This document shows positions 34,567-42,219 of a DNA stretch of 64,000 bases, one piece after another. The stretch comes from DAOTXR01 sp034435375 (lineage in GTDB: Bacteria; Chloroflexota; Anaerolineae; Aggregatilineales; UBA3940), in the NCBI GenBank assembly GCA_034435375.1, contig DAOTXR010000005.1:62001-126000 (forward strand). The letters are read 5' to 3'. Every line of letters starts with the position of its first letter. Positions within the stretch are counted from its first letter, which is position 1. The notes beneath the pieces are model-generated. The model saw nothing but the letters and a program-made list of their open reading frames with translations. It was not told the DNA's origin and did no database searches. A program made the position numbers and the translations under genes.

Positions 34567-35583
34567 TCATCCGCCTAAGCGCCACTCATACTGCTGCTGA
34601 TAATACTCCCGATACTCACCACTCTTGATTTTTCGCCACCACCACTCATTCTCCACATACCATTTCACAGTCAACTCTAAGGCCCGATCAAAGGTGTAAG
34701 CATGTTCCCAGCCCAGCGCGAAAACTTTGGCATTGTCCAGCGCATAGCGACGATCGTGGCCAGGCCGGTCTGCGACGTGCCGGATCAATGACTCTGGCCT
34801 GCCCAGCATAGCCAACATCTGCCTCACGAGGTCGATGTTGTAGCGCTCATTGCCCCCGCCCAGATTGTAAGCCTCACCCGGCTGGCCATGCAGCAACACA
34901 AACTCGATACCTGAGCAATGATCGTCGACGTACAGCCAGTCGCGCACCTGGCGACCATCTCCATACAGAGGCAGAGGCTCACCATCGATGGCATTGGTGA
35001 TGAACAGAGGCAGCAGTTTCTCAGGGTACTGGTAAGGGCCAAAGGTATTGCTGCCACGTGTCACCACCGTGTTGAGGCCATATGTGACATGGTAGGCCCG
35101 CACCATCAGCTCGCCGCTTGCCTTGGCTGCGGCATAGGGACTGTTGGGCTGAAAGGGATCATCCTCTCTGAAAAAGCCTTCTTCAATCGACCCATACACT
35201 TCATCTGTGCTGACATGCAGAAGGCGCTCAACCCCATGCTTACGGCTTTCGTCCAGCAGCGTATAGACGCCCACCACATCCGTTTGGATAAAAGCATCGG
35301 GGTCCAGGATGCTGCGATCGACATGGGTTTCGGCAGCAAAGTTGACCACTGTATCGATATTGTGAGCGCGAAGCGCCTGGCCCACTGAGGCGCGGTCGGC
35401 GATATCACCACGTACAAAGGTATAACGTGGATCGTCAGCGACCAGCTTGAGGTTGTCCAGGTTGCCAGCATAGGTCAGCTTGTCGTACACCACAACCCGG
35501 ATGTCTGGGTGTTTAGCCAGCATCAGACGCACAAAACAACTGCCGATGAATCCGGCTCCGCCTGTGATCAGGAGGTTCTTCAT
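34567..35583 (-). CDS. rfbB: dTDP-glucose 4,6-dehydratase
   Basis: A 338-residue extended short-chain dehydrogenase. NAD binding is by GGAGFIG (8-14). The catalytic residues are Thr126, Asp127 and Glu128 in HVSTDEVYGS, with Tyr150 and Lys154 in PYAAAKASGE, and NFAAETHVDRS and VTRGSNTFGPYQYPEKLLPLF are diagnostic of RmlB. It turns dTDP-glucose into dTDP-4-keto-6-deoxyglucose, the second step of dTDP-rhamnose synthesis. GAGGGGATGCC precedes the ATG. Other pathway genes in the window are RmlA (46.7 kb) and RmlD (57.7 kb); no RmlC is seen. Confidence 0.95.
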   Translation of the reverse strand: MKNLLITGGAGFIGSCFVRLMLAKHPDIRVVVYDKLTYAGNLDNLKLVADDPRYTFVRGDIADRASVGQALRAHNIDTVVNFAAETHVDRSILDPDAFIQTDVVGVYTLLDESRKHGVERLLHVSTDEVYGSIEEGFFREDDPFQPNSPYAAAKASGELMVRAYHVTYGLNTVVTRGSNTFGPYQYPEKLLPLFITNAIDGEPLPLYGDGRQVRDWLYVDDHCSGIEFVLLHGQPGEAYNLGGGNERYNIDLVRQMLAMLGRPESLIRHVADRPGHDRRYALDNAKVFALGWEHAYTFDRALELTVKWYVENEWWWRKIKSGEYREYYQQQYEWRLGG

Positions 35584-35731
35584 GGCATCCCCTCAACTGG
35601 TAGATTTAGCGTTCGACCAAAGGCGATCTCGGCGTGTCACAGGGGCCAATTGTAACCGCAAACGCGATGGATAGCACAACGATCCGCTTCTAAGCCATTG
35701 GAATCACTCAGCGGCAGGCGCAATGTGCTCA

Positions 35732-37357
35732 CTATTCTAGGGAGACTAGCTCCCAGATCAGAATGCCATCCTCATAGCGCACCAATGAGTAAGGTGGCTC
35801 GATGTCGTACCAGGCGACAAACTCCCCACCTAGCCTGACCTGCCACGCTGTGAACTCGCCAGCGGGGACTGTGACATGTTCGGTCTCCCTGACCATGACG
35901 CTCATCTGGACCAGAGCAGGGATGGGCCGGCCTAGTTCTGCATTCCATACATAGGGGTTCACCGCCGTAGCGCGCGCAGCATATCCAGCTTCAAATGGCA
36001 GCGCCGATAGCCGCCACACCCACTCAGTCGTTGACAGAACAGAGCCTGGTCCCCCTGCCACCAGCAATAAATCAACAGGCGCCAGAAGCGCATCGTGCGC
36101 CATGTTGTCCACGGACACGGTCAGGGTGTTATCATCGTTCTCGGTTAGCATCACGACGTGCGCCGAGCCAGCTACCTGGGCATGAACCTCGCCTGCCAGC
36201 AGGCCCATCGTGGCCGACTCCCATCGGAAAGACTGCTCCTGCACGACATCGGCCCCGTACCAGACACTGCGCCCCTGCTTGACCTCGTAGGCGGTCTGAT
36301 GGAGGGCACACTCCAGTATCACGCTGTCTTCCTCTGGCCTGATCCAGCATGACGCCTCACCTTGCGGTTCGCCGCTGACCGCATTGTGGAGCGCATAGCT
36401 GAGGCGAATCTCCTCTTGCCAGGGTGCGGGCCTCAGATCAAGAGGTTGGATGGCAAGTAGCTCAGGGAACCGGCCTTGGACAAGCTCGTATCCGGCCATG
36501 AAAAGATAGATTGGGGCTGCCAGCAGCAGCGGCCAGGCGTGGATCAACCGCACGCTGGGCCTGCCGACCGTGGCAGCCTCCGGCGTCGTCGCGGGCCTCC
36601 CGGCCCAGTGATTGAACAGCCACAGTCCTGCCCCGATCACAGGCAATGCGGCTAACGCTCCAACACCGAACACCTGCCATGGGATCGCGTCAGGCCGTTG
36701 CACACTAACCACAGTCACTGCGCTGGCCAGGGCATTGTTGGCAAAATGAACCAGCACCGCCGGCACAAGCGAGTCGCTGCGCCAGAACACGTATCCCAGG
36801 ATCAGCGCCACTGGTAGTAGCGGCATCAACCCCTTGAACCGCAGATGGTAAAAGGCAAACAGCAGCCCGCCAACCAGAATCGAGACCCACGCACCTTTAC
36901 GCAGATAGCCACGCTGGATCATGCCACGGAACAACACTTCCTCGCATATTGGCGCAAAGACAGCCAGCCCGATGACATACAAGACGGCCCGCGCAGACGT
37001 ATCAGGCAACGATTGTGGAGATACCGGCGGCGTGTAGCCCAGCAGCGTGGTCATCATCCCTTCGAACACGACCGACACGACATACGTCCCTGCGCCAAGG
37101 GCCACACTCAGGATCGCCAGTCGCCAGCCTGGCCAGCGTAGTCGCAGTGTGTGACCGAACGGCAATCGCCGGACGCACAAGTAGATTAACGCAGGCACAA
37201 GGATCACAACTATCTCAGTAATGATTAGTCCCCACAGCGGCGACCAGGATTGCACAGCCAGACCAATTGTCACGAGCAGCAGGAGCGAGATGAGGTACAG
37301 CAGGTTAGCATCGTAGATGTCAGGCCTGAGTGAATCGGACGATGTCTGCTGAGTCAT
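35732..37357 (-). CDS. CPBP-family intramembrane protease with a DUF3108-like C-terminal domain
   Basis: A 541-residue protein. ATG 37357 follows GGAGAACTCT, which is the ribosome site; the in-frame TTG just upstream would include that site and is rejected. Residues ~1-270 form a membrane domain with the CPBP motifs EEVLFRG, FAFYHLRF and HFANNALAS. Residues ~300-541 form a soluble beta-rich domain ending in VTVPAGEFTAWQVRLGG, AWYDIEPPYSLVRYEDG and WELVSLE, which resembles DUF3108-type domains. CPBP proteases process membrane proteins or prenylated peptides. The fusion is unusual. The start overlaps the small interrupted gene upstream (ATGA). Confidence 0.8.
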   Translation of the reverse strand: MTQQTSSDSLRPDIYDANLLYLISLLLLVTIGLAVQSWSPLWGLIITEIVVILVPALIYLCVRRLPFGHTLRLRWPGWRLAILSVALGAGTYVVSVVFEGMMTTLLGYTPPVSPQSLPDTSARAVLYVIGLAVFAPICEEVLFRGMIQRGYLRKGAWVSILVGGLLFAFYHLRFKGLMPLLPVALILGYVFWRSDSLVPAVLVHFANNALASAVTVVSVQRPDAIPWQVFGVGALAALPVIGAGLWLFNHWAGRPATTPEAATVGRPSVRLIHAWPLLLAAPIYLFMAGYELVQGRFPELLAIQPLDLRPAPWQEEIRLSYALHNAVSGEPQGEASCWIRPEEDSVILECALHQTAYEVKQGRSVWYGADVVQEQSFRWESATMGLLAGEVHAQVAGSAHVVMLTENDDNTLTVSVDNMAHDALLAPVDLLLVAGGPGSVLSTTEWVWRLSALPFEAGYAARATAVNPYVWNAELGRPIPALVQMSVMVRETEHVTVPAGEFTAWQVRLGGEFVAWYDIEPPYSLVRYEDGILIWELVSLE

Positions 37358-37683
37358 AGAGTTCTCCAAGCCAAGGAATGGGATAGGCCCTTGCTGGGAG
37401 CTAGAGTCGGCTGGACTGGCGTCGCTTGTAGGGCATGGCGGCGTTGCACACCCTTAACGACTTCTTGAAATGTGACAACCAGGAACAGCATTCCCACCAG
37501 CCCAAAACAGATCGACCCTGCGAGCGAGGCAGTTCACCTCATAAACGACGGCAGCGACCAAGCACATAGTCGAGCCAAGGCTGGCACTGCCAACACGGCT
37601 GCGATACCAAAGCCGGTGACTACCGAGGCCCAATCGATCTGACCGCACAGTCGGCATGAAAAGTCGTTGGTCTTGGGCTTCAT
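37354..37683 (-). pseudogene. Small CxxC membrane protein gene broken by an in-frame TGA
   Basis: From ATG 37683 one frame runs 110 codons to a TGA that overlaps the start of the CPBP protease gene as ATGA, but codon 50 (37534-37536) is also TGA. The first part has KTNDFSCRLCGQIDW, a half zinc ribbon, and a hydrophobic helix. The second part, still in frame, has another helix (ICFGLVGMLFLVVTF) and a basic tail. The shared frame and the ATGA overlap suggest one former gene of 109 residues. Alternatives are a genuine 49-residue protein plus chance, a sequencing error, or recoding of UGA. No known family is recognised. Confidence 0.45.
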
Positions 37684-37689
37684 TCAACG

Positions 37690-37708
37690 CCCTGGCCCTA
37701 CGCCAGGG
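37690..37708. repeat. Hairpin before the interrupted small gene
   Basis: CCCTGGC and GCCAGGG form a perfect 7-bp stem with a 5-nt loop, ending 6 nt before the ATG at 37683. It could hide the ribosome site or terminate transcription of the upstream gene. Confidence 0.45.
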
Positions 37709-37754
37709 ACAAAGTACGGCTTGGCGACTACTCTACCAGCGCACGCCGAGACGG

Positions 37755-38090
37755 TCAGCGCCCGGGGCCAGCCTTCTGTTGCTGGGCGTCCCATTCTTCT
37801 TGGCTGACCAGATCGCCGCCGCTGATATCCCACGTCTGGAGCTGGCGATTCTCGTCAAAGCGGAAAGTAGCCTCGGCTCGCTGAAACGTCATGGGTCCCA
37901 CCACGCTCTTGCGTGTAATGTAGCCACCCTCGTCGTAGTCCGGGACCAGCTCATACTGCGGGTCGAGGCGCAACTGCACGACCTCACCGCCACGTTGGAG
38001 CTTCACGTAGAAATACAGGCCGGTATCCGTGGCTTGCCTGCTCGCGCCAGAGCCAGCGAAGGCACGCCTCAGCCAGTCAAAGAAACTCAT
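37755..38090 (-). CDS. Conserved-looking small hypothetical protein
   Basis: A 111-residue protein. ATG 38090 is chosen because TAGGGATG lies 6-8 nt upstream; the frame continues to 38150 without a ribosome site. It has an amphipathic N-terminus (SFFDWLRRAFAGS), then a soluble alpha/beta core with LYFYVKLQRGGEVVQLRLDP, YDEGGYITRKSVVGPMTFQR, ATFRFDENRQLQTWDISGGDL and a Gln-rich end. There is no signal peptide or membrane helix after the N-terminus. I do not recognise a named family. Codon use looks normal for the window, so it is probably a real gene. Confidence 0.65.
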   Translation of the reverse strand: MSFFDWLRRAFAGSGASRQATDTGLYFYVKLQRGGEVVQLRLDPQYELVPDYDEGGYITRKSVVGPMTFQRAEATFRFDENRQLQTWDISGGDLVSQEEWDAQQQKAGPGR

Positions 38091-38307
38091 AGCATCCCTA
38101 CCATCCTGCCCGCAGCCCGCTGTCAGGCCGATCCTCCGAAAGGCTGCCAAGAGAATGAAAACGGCGAACAGCCTAAGGGTAGCGCATGGGGCAGGAGTTC
38201 GTCAACGGTTACAGCCTGCCGCCCGTGTGATTTGTGACAGTCCTCGCCTGTGAATCGTGATCGTCAGGGAGAAAATGTACATAATTTCAGTACAAATATA
38301 TAAAATA

Positions 38308-38336
38308 TTGCTAATATATCCATGAAATTGTATAAT
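38308..38336 (+). promoter_or_regulatory. Strong promoter for the 38375 operon in an AT-rich block
   Basis: TTGCTA, a 17-nt spacer and a perfect TATAAT lie in a ~70-base AT-rich stretch (about 38270-38340) that stands out from the GC-rich surroundings. The predicted transcription start is near 38343, 32 nt before the small gene. The rest of 38091-38374 holds no gene. Confidence 0.7.
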
Positions 38337-38374
38337 TCTCCACCACGCAGCCTATCGAAAGGAGCCGGTCGCGG

Positions 38375-38542
38375 ATGTCAGGCTCAACAGACCCAGCCCG
38401 CAGGAGGCCAAAGGCGACTCGGATCAACCTCGACTCGGTGGCCTTCCGGTGGATCGTCCCGGCAGTGTTGGCGCTTCTAGCAATCATCACGGTTGCATTG
38501 ATCGTGGCCGCGCTGGCCGTGATCTTCGGACTGATCCCGTAG
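38375..38542 (+). CDS. 55-residue single-pass membrane protein
   Basis: A short gene with AAGGAG 11 nt before the ATG. The N-terminal ~26 residues are polar and basic (STDPARRRPKATRINLD), followed by one long hydrophobic helix (WIVPAVLALLAIITVALIVA and on to LAVIFGLIP at the end). It is the first gene behind the strong promoter and lies 46 nt before the next gene, so it leads an apparent three-gene operon with a membrane protein and a PucC-like transporter. The basic head and single helix suggest an inner-membrane subunit or regulator. No family is recognised. Confidence 0.65.
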   Translation: MSGSTDPARRRPKATRINLDSVAFRWIVPAVLALLAIITVALIVAALAVIFGLIP

Positions 38543-38588
38543 CGCTCGCATCCGTTTCAACGTTCCAAGACAAGAGGGAGGAATCATC

Positions 38589-39641
38589 ATGACCCTGAAT
38601 GCTTCGCTGCCATTCGTGTCGGCCATTGTCATGGCGATATTTGTCGTGCTGGTCTTCCGCCGCTTCATTGCCAAAGGAGGCAAGGCCTACTATTTGCTGC
38701 TCTGGGGGATCGGGCTGCTCTTTTACCTGATTGGCAGCCTGATGGAGGCATTCCACACGGCCTTCGGTTGGAATCCACTGACGTTCCGGCTGTGGTACCT
38801 GTTCGGTGCAGTGCTGGTCGCAGCCTGGCTGGGACAAGGCACCGTCGAACTGCTGGTGCGACGCAAGGTGCTCGGTTTCAGGCTGTCACACGGGCTGCTG
38901 GCTGTGCTGACCCTTGGCTCGATCTACGCCACCTATCGGGTGTTAACGGCCACACTGGCCCCGATCATGATTGCCGACAGGGTCACGGCCATCACCACGG
39001 TGAGTGACTTTGACGAGAACACCGTCTTGTCTGCTGCTGCCAGCGCCCTGGAGGGCACCGCGCTGGACGAAGGGGAAGTCTCGACGCGGCGGCTGACGCC
39101 GCTGGCGAGCGCGGTTATCGAGGAGACAGAGCGGCGCGGTCTGGCAGTTGAGATGCCCCACAACGTCAGCGTAGGCACCCTTCCCACTGTCAGTGCCGAA
39201 GTGGGCGGCAGCACGGTGGCGCTGTCAGCGCAGGGCACACGTCTGGATGTGTCCATTGACGGACAACCTGCTGGATCGCTCATCATGGCCATCGGGAGTG
39301 AGATGCACGGGCACGCTATCGTCAGTGGCGGCACCCGGGTGTTGACTCCGTTTTTCAACACCTACGGGCTGGTCACACTGGTGGGCGGCGCGATCTACTC
39401 GGCCTGGATATTCTTCCGCAAGCGCATCATGCCCAACCGTGTGATCGGCAACGTTCTGATCGCAACCGGGTCGTTGATGCCTGCCCTAGGTGGGCTGCTC
39501 AGTCGCTTTGGGCTGGCCGGCTACCTCTATGTCGGAGAGTTGCTGGGCGCGGTTCTGATCTTTGCAGGATTCATCGTGGCGACCAACCGCCCTGAGGCGG
39601 TGCCAGTCCCGCAGCCTGCCGAAGCGCCCGCCGGACGCTGA
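38589..39641 (+). CDS. Uncharacterised membrane protein with a soluble insert
   Basis: A 350-residue protein with GGGAGGAATCATC before the ATG. Helices 1-4 (~1-125) include FYLIGSLMEAFHTAFGWNPL and RLWYLFGAVLVAAWLGQG. A hydrophilic insert of roughly 150 residues (~125-275) is rich in Thr, Ser, Val and Ala, with alternating beta-like stretches (GTLPTVSAEVGGSTVALSAQ). More helices follow (NTYGLVTLVGGAIYSAWIFFRKR, VIGNVLIATGSLMPALGG, LYVGELLGAVLIFAGFIVA). I do not recognise the family. It ends 37 nt before the PucC-like transporter gene and probably functions with it. Confidence 0.65.
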   Translation: MTLNASLPFVSAIVMAIFVVLVFRRFIAKGGKAYYLLLWGIGLLFYLIGSLMEAFHTAFGWNPLTFRLWYLFGAVLVAAWLGQGTVELLVRRKVLGFRLSHGLLAVLTLGSIYATYRVLTATLAPIMIADRVTAITTVSDFDENTVLSAAASALEGTALDEGEVSTRRLTPLASAVIEETERRGLAVEMPHNVSVGTLPTVSAEVGGSTVALSAQGTRLDVSIDGQPAGSLIMAIGSEMHGHAIVSGGTRVLTPFFNTYGLVTLVGGAIYSAWIFFRKRIMPNRVIGNVLIATGSLMPALGGLLSRFGLAGYLYVGELLGAVLIFAGFIVATNRPEAVPVPQPAEAPAGR

Positions 39642-39678
39642 ATGACTACACATCTGTCAGCCAGAAGAAAGGTGCACC

Positions 39679-40992
39679 ATGTGGCTCAAGCGCGTTCAGT
39701 TGGGGTTGATCCACGTCGGGGTGGCCATCACACTCGTGCCGATCAACAGCACACTCAACCGCATTATGATCAAAGAGCTGGAGATCTCAGCAGCACTCGT
39801 GGCCGTGCTTGTGTCACTGCCCTACCTGCTATCGCCAGTGCAGGTCGCCATTGGCTCTTATGCCGATCGGCACCCAATCATGGGCAAGCGGCGCACGCCC
39901 TATATTCTGATTGGGCTGCTGCTATGCACGGGCGGCGCGTTGCTGGCCCCGACGGCGGCTTACCGGCTGGCTGAAGGAGGCATACCTGGTGTGCTGATCG
40001 GCCTGCTGGCGTTTGGGCTGTGGGGCATGGGTTACAATCTGTCGGCAGTGTCGTATCTGTCACTGGCCTCTGAGATAGACGAGCAGGGGCGTAGCCGTAC
40101 CATCGCCATCATGTTCCTCCTGATGATCGTCGGCATCATCATCATGGCAGTCGTGATTGGCCGCATCGTGGACCCCTATACGCCAGAGGCGCTGTACCGC
40201 GCCTTCTGGCTGGCTGCGGGGGTAGCGCTTGGGCTGGGGCTGCTAGGATTGGTGGACCTTGAGAGACCCTATGTGCCCGGCCAGGTCGAAGACGAGCAGC
40301 GTCACACCTGGGGAGCAATGTTGCAGGCCGTGATCAGCAACCCCCAGGCCCGCAGGTTCTTCTGGTACCTGCTGCTGCTGCTGGCAGCTATTCTGGGACA
40401 GGACGTGCTGTTGGAGCCGTTCGCGGGCGAGGCATTCGGACTCACCCCTGCCCAGACAACCCGCATCACATCCCTGTGGGGCACCTTCGTCCTGATCACC
40501 CTGCTCCTGTCTAACGCCCTGCAAGCCCGCACCAGCAAACGGGCCGTGGCCCGGCTGGGCAACGGGGGTGCGCTGATCGGTTTTGTGCTGATTGCAGCGA
40601 GCGGGGTGCTGCGCTCTAGCCCTGTTTTTTATTCCGGCGTTGTGTTGCTGGGTCTGGGCACGGGGTTCTCAACTGTCTCGAACCTGTCGCTGATGCTCGA
40701 TATGACCACCCCGGAGAACGTCGGGCTGTTCGTCGGTGCGTGGGGAGTGGCCAACGCCCTCTCGCGGCTGCTGGGGCAGGTGTTCAGCGGTACCCTGCGC
40801 GACTTGGTCACGCTAGCCGCCGGTGATGCCGTAGTCGGATACGTCGTCGTCTTCGGGCTGTTGGCCGGGATGTTGTTCGTATCCCTGCTGTTGCTACGAC
40901 GTATCGACGTGGCTGAGTTCCAACGGGAGGCGACGCAATCCAAGTCTCTGATCGAGGCTGCCGCGCTGATGCACGAAGCCCAGGGCGGATAA
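39679..40992 (+). CDS. PucC/BCD-family major facilitator transporter
   Basis: A 437-residue, 12-helix MFS protein with AAAGGTGCACC before the ATG. It shows the BCD-family signature: LGLIHVGVAITLVPINSTLN, RIMIKELEISAALVAVLVSL, then LLSPVQVAIGSYADRHPIMGKRRTPYILIGLLL and GLWGMGYNLSAVSYLSLASE. The family includes PucC and LhaA, which help assemble bacterial light-harvesting complexes or move bacteriochlorophyll. No other photosynthesis gene is in the window, and related proteins also occur in non-phototrophs, so the substrate here is open. It is the last gene of the 38375 operon and is followed by a bidirectional hairpin. Confidence 0.85.
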   Translation: MWLKRVQLGLIHVGVAITLVPINSTLNRIMIKELEISAALVAVLVSLPYLLSPVQVAIGSYADRHPIMGKRRTPYILIGLLLCTGGALLAPTAAYRLAEGGIPGVLIGLLAFGLWGMGYNLSAVSYLSLASEIDEQGRSRTIAIMFLLMIVGIIIMAVVIGRIVDPYTPEALYRAFWLAAGVALGLGLLGLVDLERPYVPGQVEDEQRHTWGAMLQAVISNPQARRFFWYLLLLLAAILGQDVLLEPFAGEAFGLTPAQTTRITSLWGTFVLITLLLSNALQARTSKRAVARLGNGGALIGFVLIAASGVLRSSPVFYSGVVLLGLGTGFSTVSNLSLMLDMTTPENVGLFVGAWGVANALSRLLGQVFSGTLRDLVTLAAGDAVVGYVVVFGLLAGMLFVSLLLLRRIDVAEFQREATQSKSLIEAAALMHEAQGG

Positions 40993-41003
40993 AGCCACAA
41001 TGA

Positions 41004-41040
41004 ACAGGGGCAGCTCGCAAATGAAGCGAGCCGCCCCTGT
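41004..41040. terminator. Bidirectional terminator hairpin between convergent genes
   Basis: Fifteen-base arms with one mismatch pair around a 7-nt loop (AAATGAA). It lies between the PucC-like gene and the convergent chitosanase gene. There is no strong T-run on either side. Confidence 0.65.
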
Positions 41041-41089
41041 CTGATTCGCATGGCAAACACGCCAAACTCTGTGCTCCAGCCTCAACCGT

Positions 41090-42109
41090 TCAATCTAGCT
41101 CCAACTCGCCAAAAACCTCGCCAGGTGAAGATGGATGCAGCCGGGCTATCCAGCCGCGCTCGGCCTTCAGCCACTCCTCGCCAGGTGACGGCGCGTAGCG
41201 TCGTGTCACCTGGAGCTTTTCCCCCTTCCTCACTGACGCTACTGCCTTGCTGCTCGCATCAGGGCGCTCACGCACCTTTAATGGCGTGTGAGTAGCATAC
41301 GTACCGCTGATCGGCTGGCCAGGCTCGGGATCGAGAGCTGGAGAAGCCGTAGCGACCGACACAGACTCGGCAGTCGACAACCTGCGCTTGCGACCCGTGT
41401 CAGGATTGCGCACCTGTACCGGTTTGCCATAAACGAATACATGGCCGTCCCCGTCGCCCTGGAGCTGCCAGTCCTCGATCTGAACCAGGCCCACCCAAAA
41501 GTCACCACGCCTTTTTACACCAGGGAGGTTGTTCTTGTCTGCGAAGCGGTGCAAGAAGTCGCGCCGCTCAATAGCGGTACGCTCGATCAACTGCTGCTCG
41601 GTGAGTCCATTCTCACTGAGGCGACTCTTGGGAGGCACGCCGTAGAACGCCTCGGCATTCTGGATATGCTTATGACCCGGCCCGTGTTGGACAGCCATGT
41701 CGAAAAAGAGAGCCTGTCCCAACGGCGTGACGACGCCCCGCGAGGTAGCGCTGTCCTGTGACGGGTTCCAGTAGCGCTTGATGACCACCTCGTCCTGAGC
41801 ATCGCGCATCTCATCTTCTTCGCCGGCCTGGATCAGCAAGGCCTTGAGCACCTCATCGTCGCGCAGAGTAGCATCCCCAGCTCGCACGCGATCGGCGTAG
41901 GCGCTGAGTTGCTGTGCCACCGGACTGGTTGATCGCTGAAGGTAGCTATCGAGCACGTTCGACAGGCTCCCGGCAGCCAGTGTAAACTGAAATCGCCCAT
42001 AGCTGATGACGCCAGCATCGTAGTTCTGGTAGTTCGAGTAACCCAACGCACCTTCCCATGCGCCAGTGATGGCAAATGCTGCCAGCCTGATCCGATCTTT
42101 TTCATCCAT
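41090..42109 (-). CDS. GH46-like chitosanase with a C-terminal SH3-type domain
   Basis: A 339-residue protein with a GGGGGGA box before the ATG. The N-terminal ~230 residues match the chitosanase fold: ITGAWEGALGYSNYQNYDAGVISYGRFQF supplies the probable catalytic Glu19 and Asp31, and ALFFDMAVQHGPGHKHIQNA and IERRDFLHRFAD follow. The C-terminal ~75 residues form an SH3b-like domain (GTYATHTPLKVRERPDASSK ... GWIARLHP). GH46 enzymes cut chitosan. No signal peptide is seen, so it would be intracellular, released by lysis, or exported by another route; this is odd for the family. It could instead act on another amino-sugar polymer. Confidence 0.75.
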   Translation of the reverse strand: MDEKDRIRLAAFAITGAWEGALGYSNYQNYDAGVISYGRFQFTLAAGSLSNVLDSYLQRSTSPVAQQLSAYADRVRAGDATLRDDEVLKALLIQAGEEDEMRDAQDEVVIKRYWNPSQDSATSRGVVTPLGQALFFDMAVQHGPGHKHIQNAEAFYGVPPKSRLSENGLTEQQLIERTAIERRDFLHRFADKNNLPGVKRRGDFWVGLVQIEDWQLQGDGDGHVFVYGKPVQVRNPDTGRKRRLSTAESVSVATASPALDPEPGQPISGTYATHTPLKVRERPDASSKAVASVRKGEKLQVTRRYAPSPGEEWLKAERGWIARLHPSSPGEVFGELELD

Positions 42110-42219
42110 AACAGTATCCCCCCTGCCTACACCGAGGTGCTACGCACCAACGACCGTGGACATGTCTGACGAACGACAAGCAAGCAGGTCCAACCCGAAG
42201 GAATGTATGGCCCATGTAC

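Noticed and set aside
37534..37536. UGA used as a sense codon throughout the genome
   Set aside because: Many intact genes in the window end at TGA, often as ATGA overlaps, so UGA works as a normal stop.
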